23,068 nt of DNA, from assembly GCA_031365425.1 (NCBI GenBank), contig JANLYB010000172.1:1-23068 (forward strand). The letters run 5' to 3'. Below the pieces are notes generated by a model. That model saw only the letters and a list, made by a program, of their open reading frames with translations, was not told the origin of the DNA and did not search any database. Made by a program: the position numbers and the translations under genes. Of the stretch, positions 8,202-15,690 are shown piece by piece (within the stretch, counting starts at the first letter, position 1; every line of letters starts with the position of its first letter). Source of the stretch: JANXVY01 sp031365425 (GTDB lineage: Bacteria; Pseudomonadota; Alphaproteobacteria; Rhizobiales; Hyphomicrobiaceae).

Positions 8202-8512
8202 TTGGCTCAGGGCCCTCGGTTCGACAAAGGTGAGGCTCGATAGAGCTTTCCGCAACGACTGGCATGTCTGCACCCGCCAGGTCCAAAGACCCATCCAGCG
8301 GCGTCGTGCCCACAGTATCCGCCATATTGGCAGTGGTTTCCAGAGCAGGTGTTCAATGACATCAATCTGTTATCATTTGGGCAGCCGGGTGTGGTGTGCA
8401 TGCGACAGCACGGCCCGATGGACGTTGGCGCCGTCGTGCCCTACCCATGGCACCGGACTGGACCTTTGCGTGGGGATAATCGATCACACATTTCAATGAA
8501 CTGCCCCCCAAG
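8202..8512. other. divergent intergenic region between transferase and MFS genes
   Basis: These 311 bp separate the starts of two divergent genes and should hold both promoters. A TTCAAT (8352-8357) followed by TTATCA could be part of a plus-strand promoter, but it is weak. Several open frames cross the region without recognisable domains or ribosome sites. No repeat or RNA gene was seen. Confidence 0.4.
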
Positions 8513-9763
8513 ATGTTGACGCAGGCCGTCCATGGCAGGGCCGCGACCGCGTTCGTCCTCGTCACGGTGTTGCTAGATATCATGGCGCTCGGGATGATGC
8601 TGCCCGCGCTCCCCAAGCTGGTCGAAAGCTTCGTGCCGGGCGACACGGCGCTGGCGGCTAGGATTTACGGCGTATTCGGCATGGCGTGGGGGCTGATGCA
8701 GTTTTTCGGCGCGCCGATCCTGGGAGCGCTGTCGGATAGGCACGGGCGTCGGCCGGTCATCCTGCTGTCGAACCTGGGGCTCGGGCTCGACTATATCTTG
8801 ATGGCGCTGGCGCCGAACCTGTGGATATTGCTCGTCGGACGGCTGATTGCAGGAGTGACCTCGGCCAGCACCTCAACCGCTTTCGCCTATATCGCCGACA
8901 TTACGCCGGAAGAACAGCGCGCGACCGAATTCGGCAAAATCCTCGCCATGTTTGGGATCGGGTTTATCGCTGGGCCCGCCATCGGCGGCTATCTGGCTTC
9001 GATCGATCCGCGCTGGCCGTTCTGGGCGGCGGCAGCCTTCAGCCTCACAAATTTCACGTATGGGTATTTCGTACTGCCCGAAAGTCTGGGCCGCGAGAAA
9101 CGTATGCCATTTACCTGGGCGCGCGCCAATCCATATGGCGCGTTGCGCATGCTGGGCAGCAACCGGCGGATCCTCGGACTGTCGATCGTGAGCCTGCTCG
9201 ATAGCCTGGCGCTGGTGTCGCTGCCCTCGACGTTCGTGCTCTATTCAACCCACAAATTCGGCTGGACCGAGGACATCGTCGGGTTCACGTTCGCTGGCGT
9301 GGGGATCGGCTTGGCCGTGGTCCATGGCGTGTTGACGGGCCCCGTCGTCAAGCGGTTGGGCGAGCGCACCACGCTGCTTGTCGGTCTGGTGTTCGGCACC
9401 CTAGGCTTTGCGATGTACGGCATCTCCTGGCAGGGTTGGGTCATCTGGTCGTCGATCCCGCTCATCGCGCTTTGGGGGCTGTCAGACACCACGATCTCTA
9501 GCTTGATGTCGGCGGAGTTCGGCACCCGCGAACAGGGCCGCTTGCAGGGCGCCCTGGCCAGCTTGATGGCGTTGGCCGAAACATTCGGGCCGTTGCTGTC
9601 CACGCAAGTTTACGCGTATGCGATTCAACACGGAGGTGCGGCCGGGGCCTGGGCCGGTGCGCCGTTTTTGGTCGCGGCCCTCCTGCAACTGATTGGGCTC
9701 GCGCTGGCCTATACGTGTACCCGGCATCCAAGAGCCGTGTCACCATCTGAGCCAAACTCGTAG
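8513..9763 (+). CDS. MFS transporter, TetA/TCR-like
   Basis: 416 aa with about 12 hydrophobic segments. The N-terminal 'LLDIMALGMMLPALPKLVESF' and the loop 2-3 motif A GALSDRHGRRPV (71-82) are characteristic of the TetA-like DHA1 drug:H+ antiporters, as are 'VGRLIAGVTSAS' and the loop 'ADITPEEQRATEFG'. The second half repeats the layout (motif A-like 'TGPVVKRLGERTTLL'). It probably exports a small molecule using the proton gradient; substrate unknown, and resistance is not implied by homology alone. The ribosome site is weak. The gene ends ten bases before the ceramidase-like gene, so the two are likely co-transcribed. Confidence 0.85.
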   Translation: MLTQAVHGRAATAFVLVTVLLDIMALGMMLPALPKLVESFVPGDTALAARIYGVFGMAWGLMQFFGAPILGALSDRHGRRPVILLSNLGLGLDYILMALAPNLWILLVGRLIAGVTSASTSTAFAYIADITPEEQRATEFGKILAMFGIGFIAGPAIGGYLASIDPRWPFWAAAAFSLTNFTYGYFVLPESLGREKRMPFTWARANPYGALRMLGSNRRILGLSIVSLLDSLALVSLPSTFVLYSTHKFGWTEDIVGFTFAGVGIGLAVVHGVLTGPVVKRLGERTTLLVGLVFGTLGFAMYGISWQGWVIWSSIPLIALWGLSDTTISSLMSAEFGTREQGRLQGALASLMALAETFGPLLSTQVYAYAIQHGGAAGAWAGAPFLVAALLQLIGLALAYTCTRHPRAVSPSEPNS

Positions 9764-9773
9764 GGACACGCTA

Positions 9774-10511
9774 ATGGACTGGTCCGGTGACATCGATTGG
9801 TCGGAGAAAATTTTCAGCTACTGCGAGCGGGCAGGAAATCCCGGGTTCTGGGCCGAACCGTTCAACGCGATCTCGAATGGCGCATTCCTGATCGCGAGCC
9901 TCATTGGTCTGATCGCCTGGATCCGAATGCCAGCGGCGCGGCGGGGATGGGCCGAGCTTGGTCTGATTGTAATCGTCGCCATCATCGGCATCGGCAGTTT
10001 CCTGTTTCATACGATCGCCACACGATGGACCGCCATCGCCGATATCGCGCCCATCGGCGCCTTTATGCTGCTCTTCGCCATCTATGCGATGCGGCGGTTC
10101 CTGAGCTTGCACTGGATCTTGGTCGCAGCCGGGCTTGGCCTGTTCGGCTGGCTCATGCAGGTCGCCTATACGGCACCGTGTCCGATGGCGTTGCGTGGTC
10201 TCGTGGCCGGGCGGCACTGCCTCAATGGCACGATGCTGTATTTGCCGGGCTTGGCCATGCTGACGGGCGTAGGGCTGATCTCAGCGCTGATGCGTCATCC
10301 TTCCGCCAAGTATCTGCTCGCAGGCGCAGTGATCCTGACAGCCTCGATTGCGGCGCGCTCGCTCGATCAAGAGCTTTGCGCGGCAAGCGCGCTTTGGGGC
10401 CAACGGCGCGGCACCCACGCCCTATGGCACCTGCTCAACGCTACGATGCTCGGCCTCATGTTGCTCGCAGCCATCCAGCATGGCACGCGGGACGCTGACC
10501 AAATGCACTGA
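9774..10511 (+). CDS. ceramidase-like integral membrane hydrolase (CREST-type)
   Basis: 245 aa with about seven hydrophobic segments. Family hallmarks are in order: 'CERAGNPGFWAEPFNAISNGAF' near the N-terminus, GIGSFLFHT (Ser and His) about residue 80, 'TAIADIAPI' with a conserved Asp about residue 92, and a C-terminal HALWHLLNA. These His, Asp and Ser positions form the zinc site in the alkaline-ceramidase/CREST superfamily, which cleaves amides of membrane lipids. Bacterial members are mostly uncharacterised, so ceramide may not be the substrate. The ATG at 9774 has AGGGA eight bases upstream; the longer frame from 9693 overlaps the MFS gene and is not family-like. It follows the MFS gene by 10 bp, probably in one operon. 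Confidence 0.85.
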   Translation: MDWSGDIDWSEKIFSYCERAGNPGFWAEPFNAISNGAFLIASLIGLIAWIRMPAARRGWAELGLIVIVAIIGIGSFLFHTIATRWTAIADIAPIGAFMLLFAIYAMRRFLSLHWILVAAGLGLFGWLMQVAYTAPCPMALRGLVAGRHCLNGTMLYLPGLAMLTGVGLISALMRHPSAKYLLAGAVILTASIAARSLDQELCAASALWGQRRGTHALWHLLNATMLGLMLLAAIQHGTRDADQMH

Positions 10512-10550
10512 GCGGCCCGCCTCTTGGCTGGCCGGAGCGGCAAAGAGCCG

Positions 10551-10566
10551 CCGGCGTGAGCGCCGG
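10551..10566. terminator. GC-rich hairpin after the ceramidase-like gene
   Basis: CCGGCG-TGAG-CGCCGG is a perfect 6-bp stem with a 4-nt loop, 39 bp after the ceramidase-like stop. There is no T-tract, so it is only a candidate for ending the MFS/ceramidase transcript before the tRNA gene. Confidence 0.35.
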
Positions 10567-10676
10567 ATCCAACAGGTTTGGCCTCCCTCAGGTCAAGCCT
10601 GATGCAGCAAGTAATAAGACCATTGCACAGGGCAGCGGGTGGCGTCATAACCCCGCTGCGGCTTTAATCGCATATC

Positions 10677-10762
10677 GCGGACGTGGTGGAACGGTAGACA
10701 CACAGGACTTAAAATCCTGAGATGGCAACGTCGTGTGGGTTCAAGTCCCACCGTCCGCACCA
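10677..10762 (+). tRNA. tRNA-Leu (anticodon UAA)
   Basis: 86 bases including an encoded CCA. Acceptor GCGGACG (10677-10683) pairs perfectly with CGTCCGC (10752-10758), then A73 and CCA. The anticodon stem CAGGA/TCCTG encloses the loop CTTAAAA, with anticodon TAA at 10710-10712. The long variable arm marks a class II tRNA, as expected for leucine, and the T-arm is GTGGG-TTCAAGT-CCCAC. Its last 33 bases are duplicated at 18309-18341, so the gene is the attachment site of the island that follows. Because the island enters at the 3' end, the complete tRNA gene is preserved. Confidence 0.97.
10730..10762 (+). repeat. attachment-site repeat, tRNA side
   Basis: The last 33 bases of tRNA-Leu, covering the end of the variable arm, the T-arm, the acceptor 3' strand and CCA. 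It is identical base for base to 18309-18341. It begins GTCGTGTGGG and ends CCGTCCGCACCA. Confidence 0.9.
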
Positions 10763-10798
10763 AATTGATTTATAAGAGATATTTAACAGTCGTCAAAT

Positions 10799-11653
10799 GT
10801 GCAGTTCGTGGTTTATTGGGTCTTGAATCTCGCCAACGGGAAACTCGCCGCAGCTCTATCTGGAATCTTTGCGGCCAATCGGCAGATCTTGGCCACCGTC
10901 ATCCAGCAAGGCAAGGTTACCCCTCATGAGCCTGCAGTACAGAGCGGGCAGCACGTGCTTGCCGATGCTGCCGCTTCGGTCGGTGAGAACAGGCCGCTGC
11001 CACTAGATGATGGAACACCAGAGCGACAGATGTCGCTGCGAGACTTGGTCCAGGCCAAAATGGCCGACAGCAACAATACAGTCGAGAGTGAAGCAGCCAA
11101 GGGTTACAGCATCGTCTTCGTGGGCATCGAGAACCCTATCCCCAAAGGCGGCGCACGCTTTGAAAATCAGCTCCAATCGCTGATCGGCTCGTTCGACGGA
11201 CCAGTTGCCATCGTCATCAACGGACCGCGCTTGCTCGCTGAGAGTAGTGCAACGCTCAATATCCTTGTGCCGACCGGTGGAACTCTCGAAGCGCGATTGG
11301 CGACCGAAATTGGGTTGGCACTCGCCAAGGCCACCAACGGAACGCTCACAGCGCTGCATGTGTTCGATCCGAGGGATGACACGGAGCATTTGAGGGGGCG
11401 TGGGCGTAGACAGGGGTTGTCGATACTGGTCGAGGCCCGCCGCCTCGGGAAGCGGGGTGACATTCCCGTTGCGACGCTGGCAATGACCAACCCAAGTCCC
11501 GAGCGGGCCATCCGCCGAGCCACGCGTACCGGCAACTACAACCTTGTCGTCATCGGCACGTCGTTGCGTCAAGGTCACATCAAATTTCTCGGTCCTCGAA
11601 GCGCAGCTCTGATGCAGGGGTTGGGCACCCCTATCCTGCTCATCGTTCGCTAG
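10799..11653 (+). CDS. C-terminal remnant of a Kef-type cation:proton antiporter with UspA-like domain
   Basis: 284 aa from a GTG start, beginning only 37 bases after the tRNA. Residues ~105-285 resemble the cytoplasmic tail of CPA2-type antiporters that end in a universal-stress-protein fold: 'GPVAIVINGPRLL', 'ILVPTGGTLEARLATEIGLALAKATNGTLTALHVF', and a C-terminal 'NLVVIGTSLRQGHIKFLG...TPILLIVR', which carries the Usp nucleotide-site pattern. The ~400-residue membrane transport domain that normally precedes this is absent. The first ~75 residues are not clearly antiporter-like, and the ribosome site is poor. The likeliest reading is a gene cut at its 5' side at the island boundary. A stand-alone Usp-type protein is possible. 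A transport function is not supported. Confidence 0.6.
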   Translation: MQFVVYWVLNLANGKLAAALSGIFAANRQILATVIQQGKVTPHEPAVQSGQHVLADAAASVGENRPLPLDDGTPERQMSLRDLVQAKMADSNNTVESEAAKGYSIVFVGIENPIPKGGARFENQLQSLIGSFDGPVAIVINGPRLLAESSATLNILVPTGGTLEARLATEIGLALAKATNGTLTALHVFDPRDDTEHLRGRGRRQGLSILVEARRLGKRGDIPVATLAMTNPSPERAIRRATRTGNYNLVVIGTSLRQGHIKFLGPRSAALMQGLGTPILLIVR

Positions 11654-11742
11654 CCACCATGCACTCATCGCAATAGCTTGCCGCAACATCCACACAGAGG
11701 AAAATGTTTGCTCAAATGCACTGCGCGCCGATCTGGTTCTGT

Positions 11743-11994
11743 TTAGAGCTTTTTTCGTGCTCTTAATTCGTGCTCGATATTTGCAAGATCGTCATCGACG
11801 AGTGGAGCGTATTTATCGCGCAGCTTTGTGAACTCTAGTTGTACGACTTCAAGCTCTTCGTCAGTCATATGATTAAGCTGACGAGTCCTGTCCTTGCCCC
11901 TTCGACCGCCACGCAATAGCTCGTCAAGCTTCAATGTGACGATTCTTGTTTCCCGATTTTGATACGTGCGTTTTACTGGCATTTCTCCACTCAC
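11743..11994 (-). CDS. low-affinity iron permease-like C-terminal fragment
   Basis: 83 aa from GTG 11994, or 79 aa from ATG 11982, which has GGAGA just before it. The core 'QNRETRIVTLKLDELLR' followed by 'MTDEELEVVQLEFTKLRDKY' matches, from memory of the family, the cytoplasmic tail of low-affinity iron permease (Fet4-like) proteins of Rhizobiales. Those carry the tail after several membrane helices; none is present here. The product would be a soluble, highly charged, probably helical protein. It is most likely a gene remnant, since the N-terminal residues before QNR are unrelated and basic. It might still be expressed as a small protein. The neighbouring antiporter remnant is convergent with it, and the caspase gene starts divergently 280 bp away. 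Confidence 0.5.
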   Translation of the reverse strand: MSGEMPVKRTYQNRETRIVTLKLDELLRGGRRGKDRTRQLNHMTDEELEVVQLEFTKLRDKYAPLVDDDLANIEHELRARKKL

Positions 11995-12274
11995 TTAATT
12001 GGCCCGCTGGTGAGGCTCTCGCCACGACCGTCGCGATCGGGGGGAGAGCTGACGAAGACGGCAAAATCGCCAGGAACGTCGAGTCATTGGGGTGTCGCTG
12101 CCGTGCCGTCCGTGCTGGCTGACCATCGATCATGACCCCAAACCGACATTTTTGATTAGACTATTGTCCATGGTATCTAATGACCGCTCGTAACTTGGAG
12201 CTGCCGAGGGCGGACCGTTTGGAGCAAGCCTGTCTTTCTATCTCAGCTGCGAAAGCAAGACGGGAGCGGAGAGC

Positions 12275-13972
12275 ATGAAACATATTTGGAGTGGGCTTGT
12301 ATGCTGTCTTACAGCGGTCTTGCTCGCCGTTAGCACGCTGCCGGCAGATGCTGAGAAGCGAGTTGCGCTGGTCATTGGTAACGATGGTTACGCGCAACTG
12401 CCGAAGCTTTCCAATGCGATCAACGATTCGCGTGCTGTCGCGGCCGAATTGCGAGAAGCGGGCTTCGATGTCGCCGAACTACGAGACGCATCTGCGCGCG
12501 AATTGTCACGGAATTGGAGCACCTTTCTTCAGTCGGTCTCGAATGGTGGTGTGGGGGTCTTTTACTTTTCGGGTCATGGCCTTCAGCTCCAGGGGCTCAA
12601 TTTCCTTGTCCCTACAGATTATTCGATGGGCAAGTTTGACGCCTATGACGGCCTTGTCAGTTTGGCCAAGCTGCTGGATGCGATCAACACGGCAAAGCCA
12701 AAACTGGTTCTCATGATAATCGACGCATGCCGCGATGATCCGTTTCCGGCTGGATCGAAAGTTGGCAGCGAAGTGCGTGGCCTCTCGGAAATTGCGCGGC
12801 CCGTTCCCGCCGGGACACTCGTGCTTTACGCAGCGAGCTCAAATCAATCGGCACTCGACGATATTCCGGGTGAGAAGTCTGCACATGGCCTATTCACAGG
12901 CGCGCTACTCGAGACCCTCCGACTTCGCGACCTCGAGATCAGAGATGTAGCTCATCGGGTCCGGTATAAAGTCATGCAAAAAGCGCGGTCGGTCGGTCAC
13001 AGACAGATCCCAGCCATTTACGAGAACCTTTCCGCAGGCGAATTCTATCTGGCCTCTCGCCAGTTGCCACCAAACAACCCGTTGCCTGCGCTCACGGGGG
13101 TGCCGGCTCAGATCACGCTGCTCTTGCCGTTCGCCGCCGGGGGGCCGAGCGATGTCCTAGTCAGGTCTGCGCTACCCCTTCTCAGCAAGGAGCTCGGACG
13201 CGAGGTCGTGGTCGAGAACTCCATCGATATTCAGGGGGATCGCGTCACGACGTTGCTGGCTACGGGTCCGAAGGACGGGAGCCTGCTGCTTGTGTCTCCG
13301 TTTGCGGCTGCCGCGCGGCGTGCCAAGTCGAACGACCAGCGGTTGGCGCCGGTCGCGATGCTGTTCGATACGCCGCTCAGCATTGCTGTCAGTACCCGCT
13401 CGCCCGCCAAGACGTTGAGTGAAATGCTGGATGGGGCGAAGCAGCAAGGCCGCAAGCTCGTGATGCACGTCTCGCAGCCACAGGGATCACCGACCGAGAT
13501 TTGCGGTCAGCAAGCTGCACAGAAGCTCGGTGCGGACAAAATCAACCTGGTCCGCGTCAATGGCGAAGCGCTCGCCGTCAAGGCTGCGCTCGACGGTACG
13601 GCCGACCTCGTATGCACGAGCACCATCGCCCTGCGCTCCATGGCTGCCGCAAACGCAAACTTTGGCCTGAAGGAACTGGCCGAGGTCCGTTGGTCAGCGG
13701 CACCATCTACTGACGTGCTGCAAGTCCAGCCGACAGGACCGCAAGGCTACGACATAATCGCTCCCAATTGGCTGGCTGTGTTTGCTGCGGCAGAAGTCAA
13801 CAATAGCGTGCGCGAAGCCATCGCTGCAGCGATTGGTCGGCTACAGAAAGTGCCTGCATTCGTACAGGCCGCAAAGAAGGCGAACGGATTGCCGGTGTCA
13901 GCTGATCAGGCGACGCCGGAGGGGCTCCAAAATGCGTTACTGCTCGGCGTAGCATTGCAGGACCCAAATTGA
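12275..13972 (+). CDS. exported caspase-like (C14) protein fused to a Bug/TctC solute-receptor domain
   Basis: 565 aa. Residues 1-26 form a Sec signal peptide ending ADA. Residues ~28-260 are a caspase p20-type domain: 'RVALVIGNDGYAQLPKLSNAINDSRAVAAEL', catalytic His101 in YFSGHGLQ and Cys152 in IIDACRDDPF, ending 'GEFYLA'. Residues ~277-560 resemble the tripartite-tricarboxylate (Bug/TctC) receptor: the loop LLPFAAGGPSDVL (283-295), 'LGREVVVEN', 'VNGEALAVKAALDGTADLVC' and a C-terminal 'NSVREAIAAAIGRLQKVPAF...GLPVSADQATPEGLQ'. The inferred product is a periplasmic protease whose activity might be gated by a small carboxylate-like ligand. Start ATG 12275 has GGAG/GAGAG upstream. No transporter membrane genes (TctA/B) are nearby. 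Both catalytic residues are present, so it could be active. Confidence 0.85.
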   Translation: MKHIWSGLVCCLTAVLLAVSTLPADAEKRVALVIGNDGYAQLPKLSNAINDSRAVAAELREAGFDVAELRDASARELSRNWSTFLQSVSNGGVGVFYFSGHGLQLQGLNFLVPTDYSMGKFDAYDGLVSLAKLLDAINTAKPKLVLMIIDACRDDPFPAGSKVGSEVRGLSEIARPVPAGTLVLYAASSNQSALDDIPGEKSAHGLFTGALLETLRLRDLEIRDVAHRVRYKVMQKARSVGHRQIPAIYENLSAGEFYLASRQLPPNNPLPALTGVPAQITLLLPFAAGGPSDVLVRSALPLLSKELGREVVVENSIDIQGDRVTTLLATGPKDGSLLLVSPFAAAARRAKSNDQRLAPVAMLFDTPLSIAVSTRSPAKTLSEMLDGAKQQGRKLVMHVSQPQGSPTEICGQQAAQKLGADKINLVRVNGEALAVKAALDGTADLVCTSTIALRSMAAANANFGLKELAEVRWSAAPSTDVLQVQPTGPQGYDIIAPNWLAVFAAAEVNNSVREAIAAAIGRLQKVPAFVQAAKKANGLPVSADQATPEGLQNALLLGVALQDPN

Positions 13973-14397
13973 TGACGGGAAAAGGTCGAACATTGCTGCC
14001 AGCCGCGCGCTATTTTGGAGGATCAGGCGGTGACGATCCCCGTTCGAAGGCGAGAGAAGGACTCTTTTCTAAGCAAGGCGTATGTTCATTGAAACAACCA
14101 GCGCTCGTGCGCAACCCCTTCGTTCTCACTATCGGATTCGTCTCACCTGCCTCCTTCGTGCGTGCGGGGTCTGCATAAAACTCTACTTTGCGCCGGGATT
14201 AATACAAATCCAAATTAAGCCATTTGTTCCATTTTAATGGCAAAAATTGCACGGCCACCAAATTTTCCCAAATCGCGCACGATTCTCGGCAGCCAATTAC
14301 TGCCGTCTGGAACTCGTTTGAAAATCAACCGTTGTAAATTATCGAAACTATAACGTTAACAAAGTAAGTGTCCAGATAATCACAAGGAGTACGATTG
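13973..14397. other. intergenic region before the DUF1236 gene
   Basis: These 425 bp carry a 69-codon open frame overlapping the caspase stop (13969-14178) that looks spurious. From about 14180 the sequence is visibly AT-rich compared with the rest of the window. The EcfG-type promoter at 14309-14333 drives the gene to the right. An inverted pair CCATT/AATGG around 14221-14239 is weak. Confidence 0.5.
14309..14333 (+). promoter_or_regulatory. EcfG-type (general stress response) promoter
   Basis: GGAAC at 14309-14313 and CGTT at 14330-14333 are separated by exactly 16 bases, the canonical alphaproteobacterial sigma-EcfG promoter. It ends 64 bp before the ATG of the DUF1236 gene, giving a likely 5' leader of about 55-60 bases with AAGGAG in it. 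It implies induction through the PhyR-NepR-EcfG partner switch. Confidence 0.7.
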
Positions 14398-15132
14398 ATG
14401 TTAAAACGTTCAATTCTAACCACAGCCGCCACTGCGGCAATGTTTGCCAGTGCGACATTTGCTTTCGCGCAAAAGCAAAATGATTCGGCGGGCGGCTCAC
14501 CAGGCGCTACTGGACAAGGAGATCAGCCGAGCCATTCCGCCACTGAAAAGGCGCCCGGGCAGGCCAAAGATGCCGGGGAGTCGGCCCGCGACAAAGCACC
14601 GGGGCAAACGAAGGCTGATGGCGAACCGGCTAAGAGTAAAGCTCCTGGACAGACGAAGGACGATACTGCTCAACGACCGGGAGAGCAGATGAAATCCGGC
14701 GAGCAGATGAAGAAGGGCGACAAGGAACATACGGGGTCTACGGAAGCCGATCACACGAAGGACAAAGCATCCGAGAAGGCTTCGGATGCTGGCAAAGCTG
14801 CGGGTGGGTTAGACGCTCACACAACCGATCACGCCAAGGCTGACGGCAACCAAGCAACCGGAAAAGCGGCGATTGCAAACGTTGCGCCGGAAACAAAAAC
14901 CAAGGTCCGTACCGTTTTCACTCAGCACCGTGTCGAGCCGGCGAGAGATATCAAAATCTCGATCAATGTCGGCGTAGCCGTTCCGCGCACCATAAAGCTC
15001 TATTCGGTCCCGGAAGAAGTCGTGATTCTCGTCCCTGCATACCGGAGCTACCGGTATTTCCTGATCGACGATCGCATTTGCATTGTCGACCCAGAGACAT
15101 TTGAAATCGTAGACGTCATCATCATCACATAA
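14398..15132 (+). CDS. exported DUF1236 protein with low-complexity repeat region
   Basis: 244 aa. A Sec signal peptide spans 1-24 (cut after AFA). Residues 25-165 are hydrophilic and rich in Lys, Asp, Gly, Ala and Gln, and include three copies of KAPGQ(A/T)K starting at residues 51, 66 and 81, exactly 15 residues apart. Residues ~170-240 are the DUF1236 domain ('FTQHRVEPARDIKISINVGVAVP', 'EEVVILVPAYRSYRYFLIDDRICIVDPETFEIVDVI'). This domain is widespread in Rhizobiales periplasmic proteins of unknown role. The hydrophilic stretch resembles disordered stress proteins, which fits the EcfG-type promoter upstream. The ATG at 14398 has AAGGAG ahead; the TTG at 14395 is less likely. A strong terminator follows, so it is a single-gene transcript. 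Confidence 0.85.
   Translation: MLKRSILTTAATAAMFASATFAFAQKQNDSAGGSPGATGQGDQPSHSATEKAPGQAKDAGESARDKAPGQTKADGEPAKSKAPGQTKDDTAQRPGEQMKSGEQMKKGDKEHTGSTEADHTKDKASEKASDAGKAAGGLDAHTTDHAKADGNQATGKAAIANVAPETKTKVRTVFTQHRVEPARDIKISINVGVAVPRTIKLYSVPEEVVILVPAYRSYRYFLIDDRICIVDPETFEIVDVIIIT
14548..14682 (+). repeat. three 45-bp coding repeats (15-residue units)
   Basis: Units start at 14548, 14593 and 14638, each beginning with the codons for KAPGQ(A/T)K and followed by a more variable acidic part. The DNA has drifted at many third positions (aaggcgcccgggcag, aaagcaccggggcaa, aaagctcctggacag) while the protein core stays fixed, which suggests selection on the peptide. Confidence 0.7.
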
Positions 15133-15139
15133 TCGACAG

Positions 15140-15176
15140 GGGACGCTCTTTCAAACCATTATGAGCGTCCCTTTTT
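15140..15176 (+). terminator. intrinsic terminator of the DUF1236 gene
   Basis: GGGACGCTC (15140-15148) pairs perfectly with GAGCGTCCC (15163-15171) across a 14-nt loop and is followed by TTTTT (15172-15176), eight bases after the stop codon. This is the clearest Rho-independent terminator of the window. Confidence 0.9.
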
Positions 15177-15362
15177 AGTCTCTACGAAATATTTTGTGTA
15201 CGCGCGCAACCTTGAGCTTTGCGTCCGGTTCGACAACCGGCACAACTCGTCAACTTCCCAACTTTCGGACAATCTATCAAGACTGACGGAATATTGCTCC
15301 GGCCAGCCGATGGAAAGTTAGTCCGGCGTTGACACCCTGGTGCCCGATGCGGCGGCGCAAAC

Positions 15363-15500
15363 ATGATTATGCGCAAGCCAGACGGTCCTCAGTCGAGAGA
15401 AATTCTCGGTCATGTGCGGGCCAGCATTCGCCACATGACTGGCCTGATCGAAAACATATTGGATTTCGCTCGGGTGCAATACGTCGGCAGATCGAATTAA
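15363..15500 (+). pseudogene. histidine kinase dimerisation-domain fragment
   Basis: A 45-codon frame encodes 'REILGHVRASIRHMTGLIENILDFARV' and then stops. This matches the second helix region of a sensor histidine kinase DHp domain (the 'RM..LI.NLLDFAR' pattern just after the phosphorylated His). The His box and the ATPase domain are both missing. There is no ribosome site. It is read as a scrap of a larger kinase gene left by rearrangement within the island. Confidence 0.55.
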
Positions 15501-15557
15501 ACGGAACCAATAGCGTTCGCACGCAGTTGCTCATGCAATCGGCATTCGGAGACTGTC

Positions 15558-15662
15558 ATGTCATTCGGTTTGTATGCGTGGGCGACAATCTTTGCCGGGC
15601 CATTCGTGATCGTTCTGGTCAATGGCGCAATTGAATTTTTCCAGAAATCCCGCGCAGCCTAA
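15558..15662 (+). CDS. 34-aa single-helix membrane miniprotein
   Basis: ATG 15558 has GGAG seven bases upstream. The product begins MSFGLYAWATIFAGPFVIVL and ends GAIEFFQKSRAA: one hydrophobic helix (about residues 4-27) with a basic C-terminus, hence inner membrane with the tail probably in the cytoplasm. The family was not recognised. A second small membrane gene follows 28 bp downstream with its own good ribosome site, so the two are likely co-expressed. The combination of a good start signal and a clean transmembrane profile argues against chance, but no homology was checked. Confidence 0.5.
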   Translation: MSFGLYAWATIFAGPFVIVLVNGAIEFFQKSRAA

Positions 15663-15690
15663 ATTCACACTCACACTTTGGAGCGTTCTT

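Noticed and set aside
7551..8243. 230-aa plus-strand frame
   Set aside because: Antisense to the FemAB-like transferase, which has recognisable family motifs; the plus frame has none.
13969..14178. 69-aa frame overlapping the caspase stop codon (TGATG)
   Set aside because: Overlap is compatible with coupling, but composition is random-looking, there is no recognisable domain or membrane segment, and the 3' half runs into AT-rich promoter sequence.
15503..15528. EcfG promoter before the 34-aa membrane gene (GGAAC with CAGTT about 16 bases later)
   Set aside because: The -10 element does not match CGTT at either 16 or 17 base spacing.
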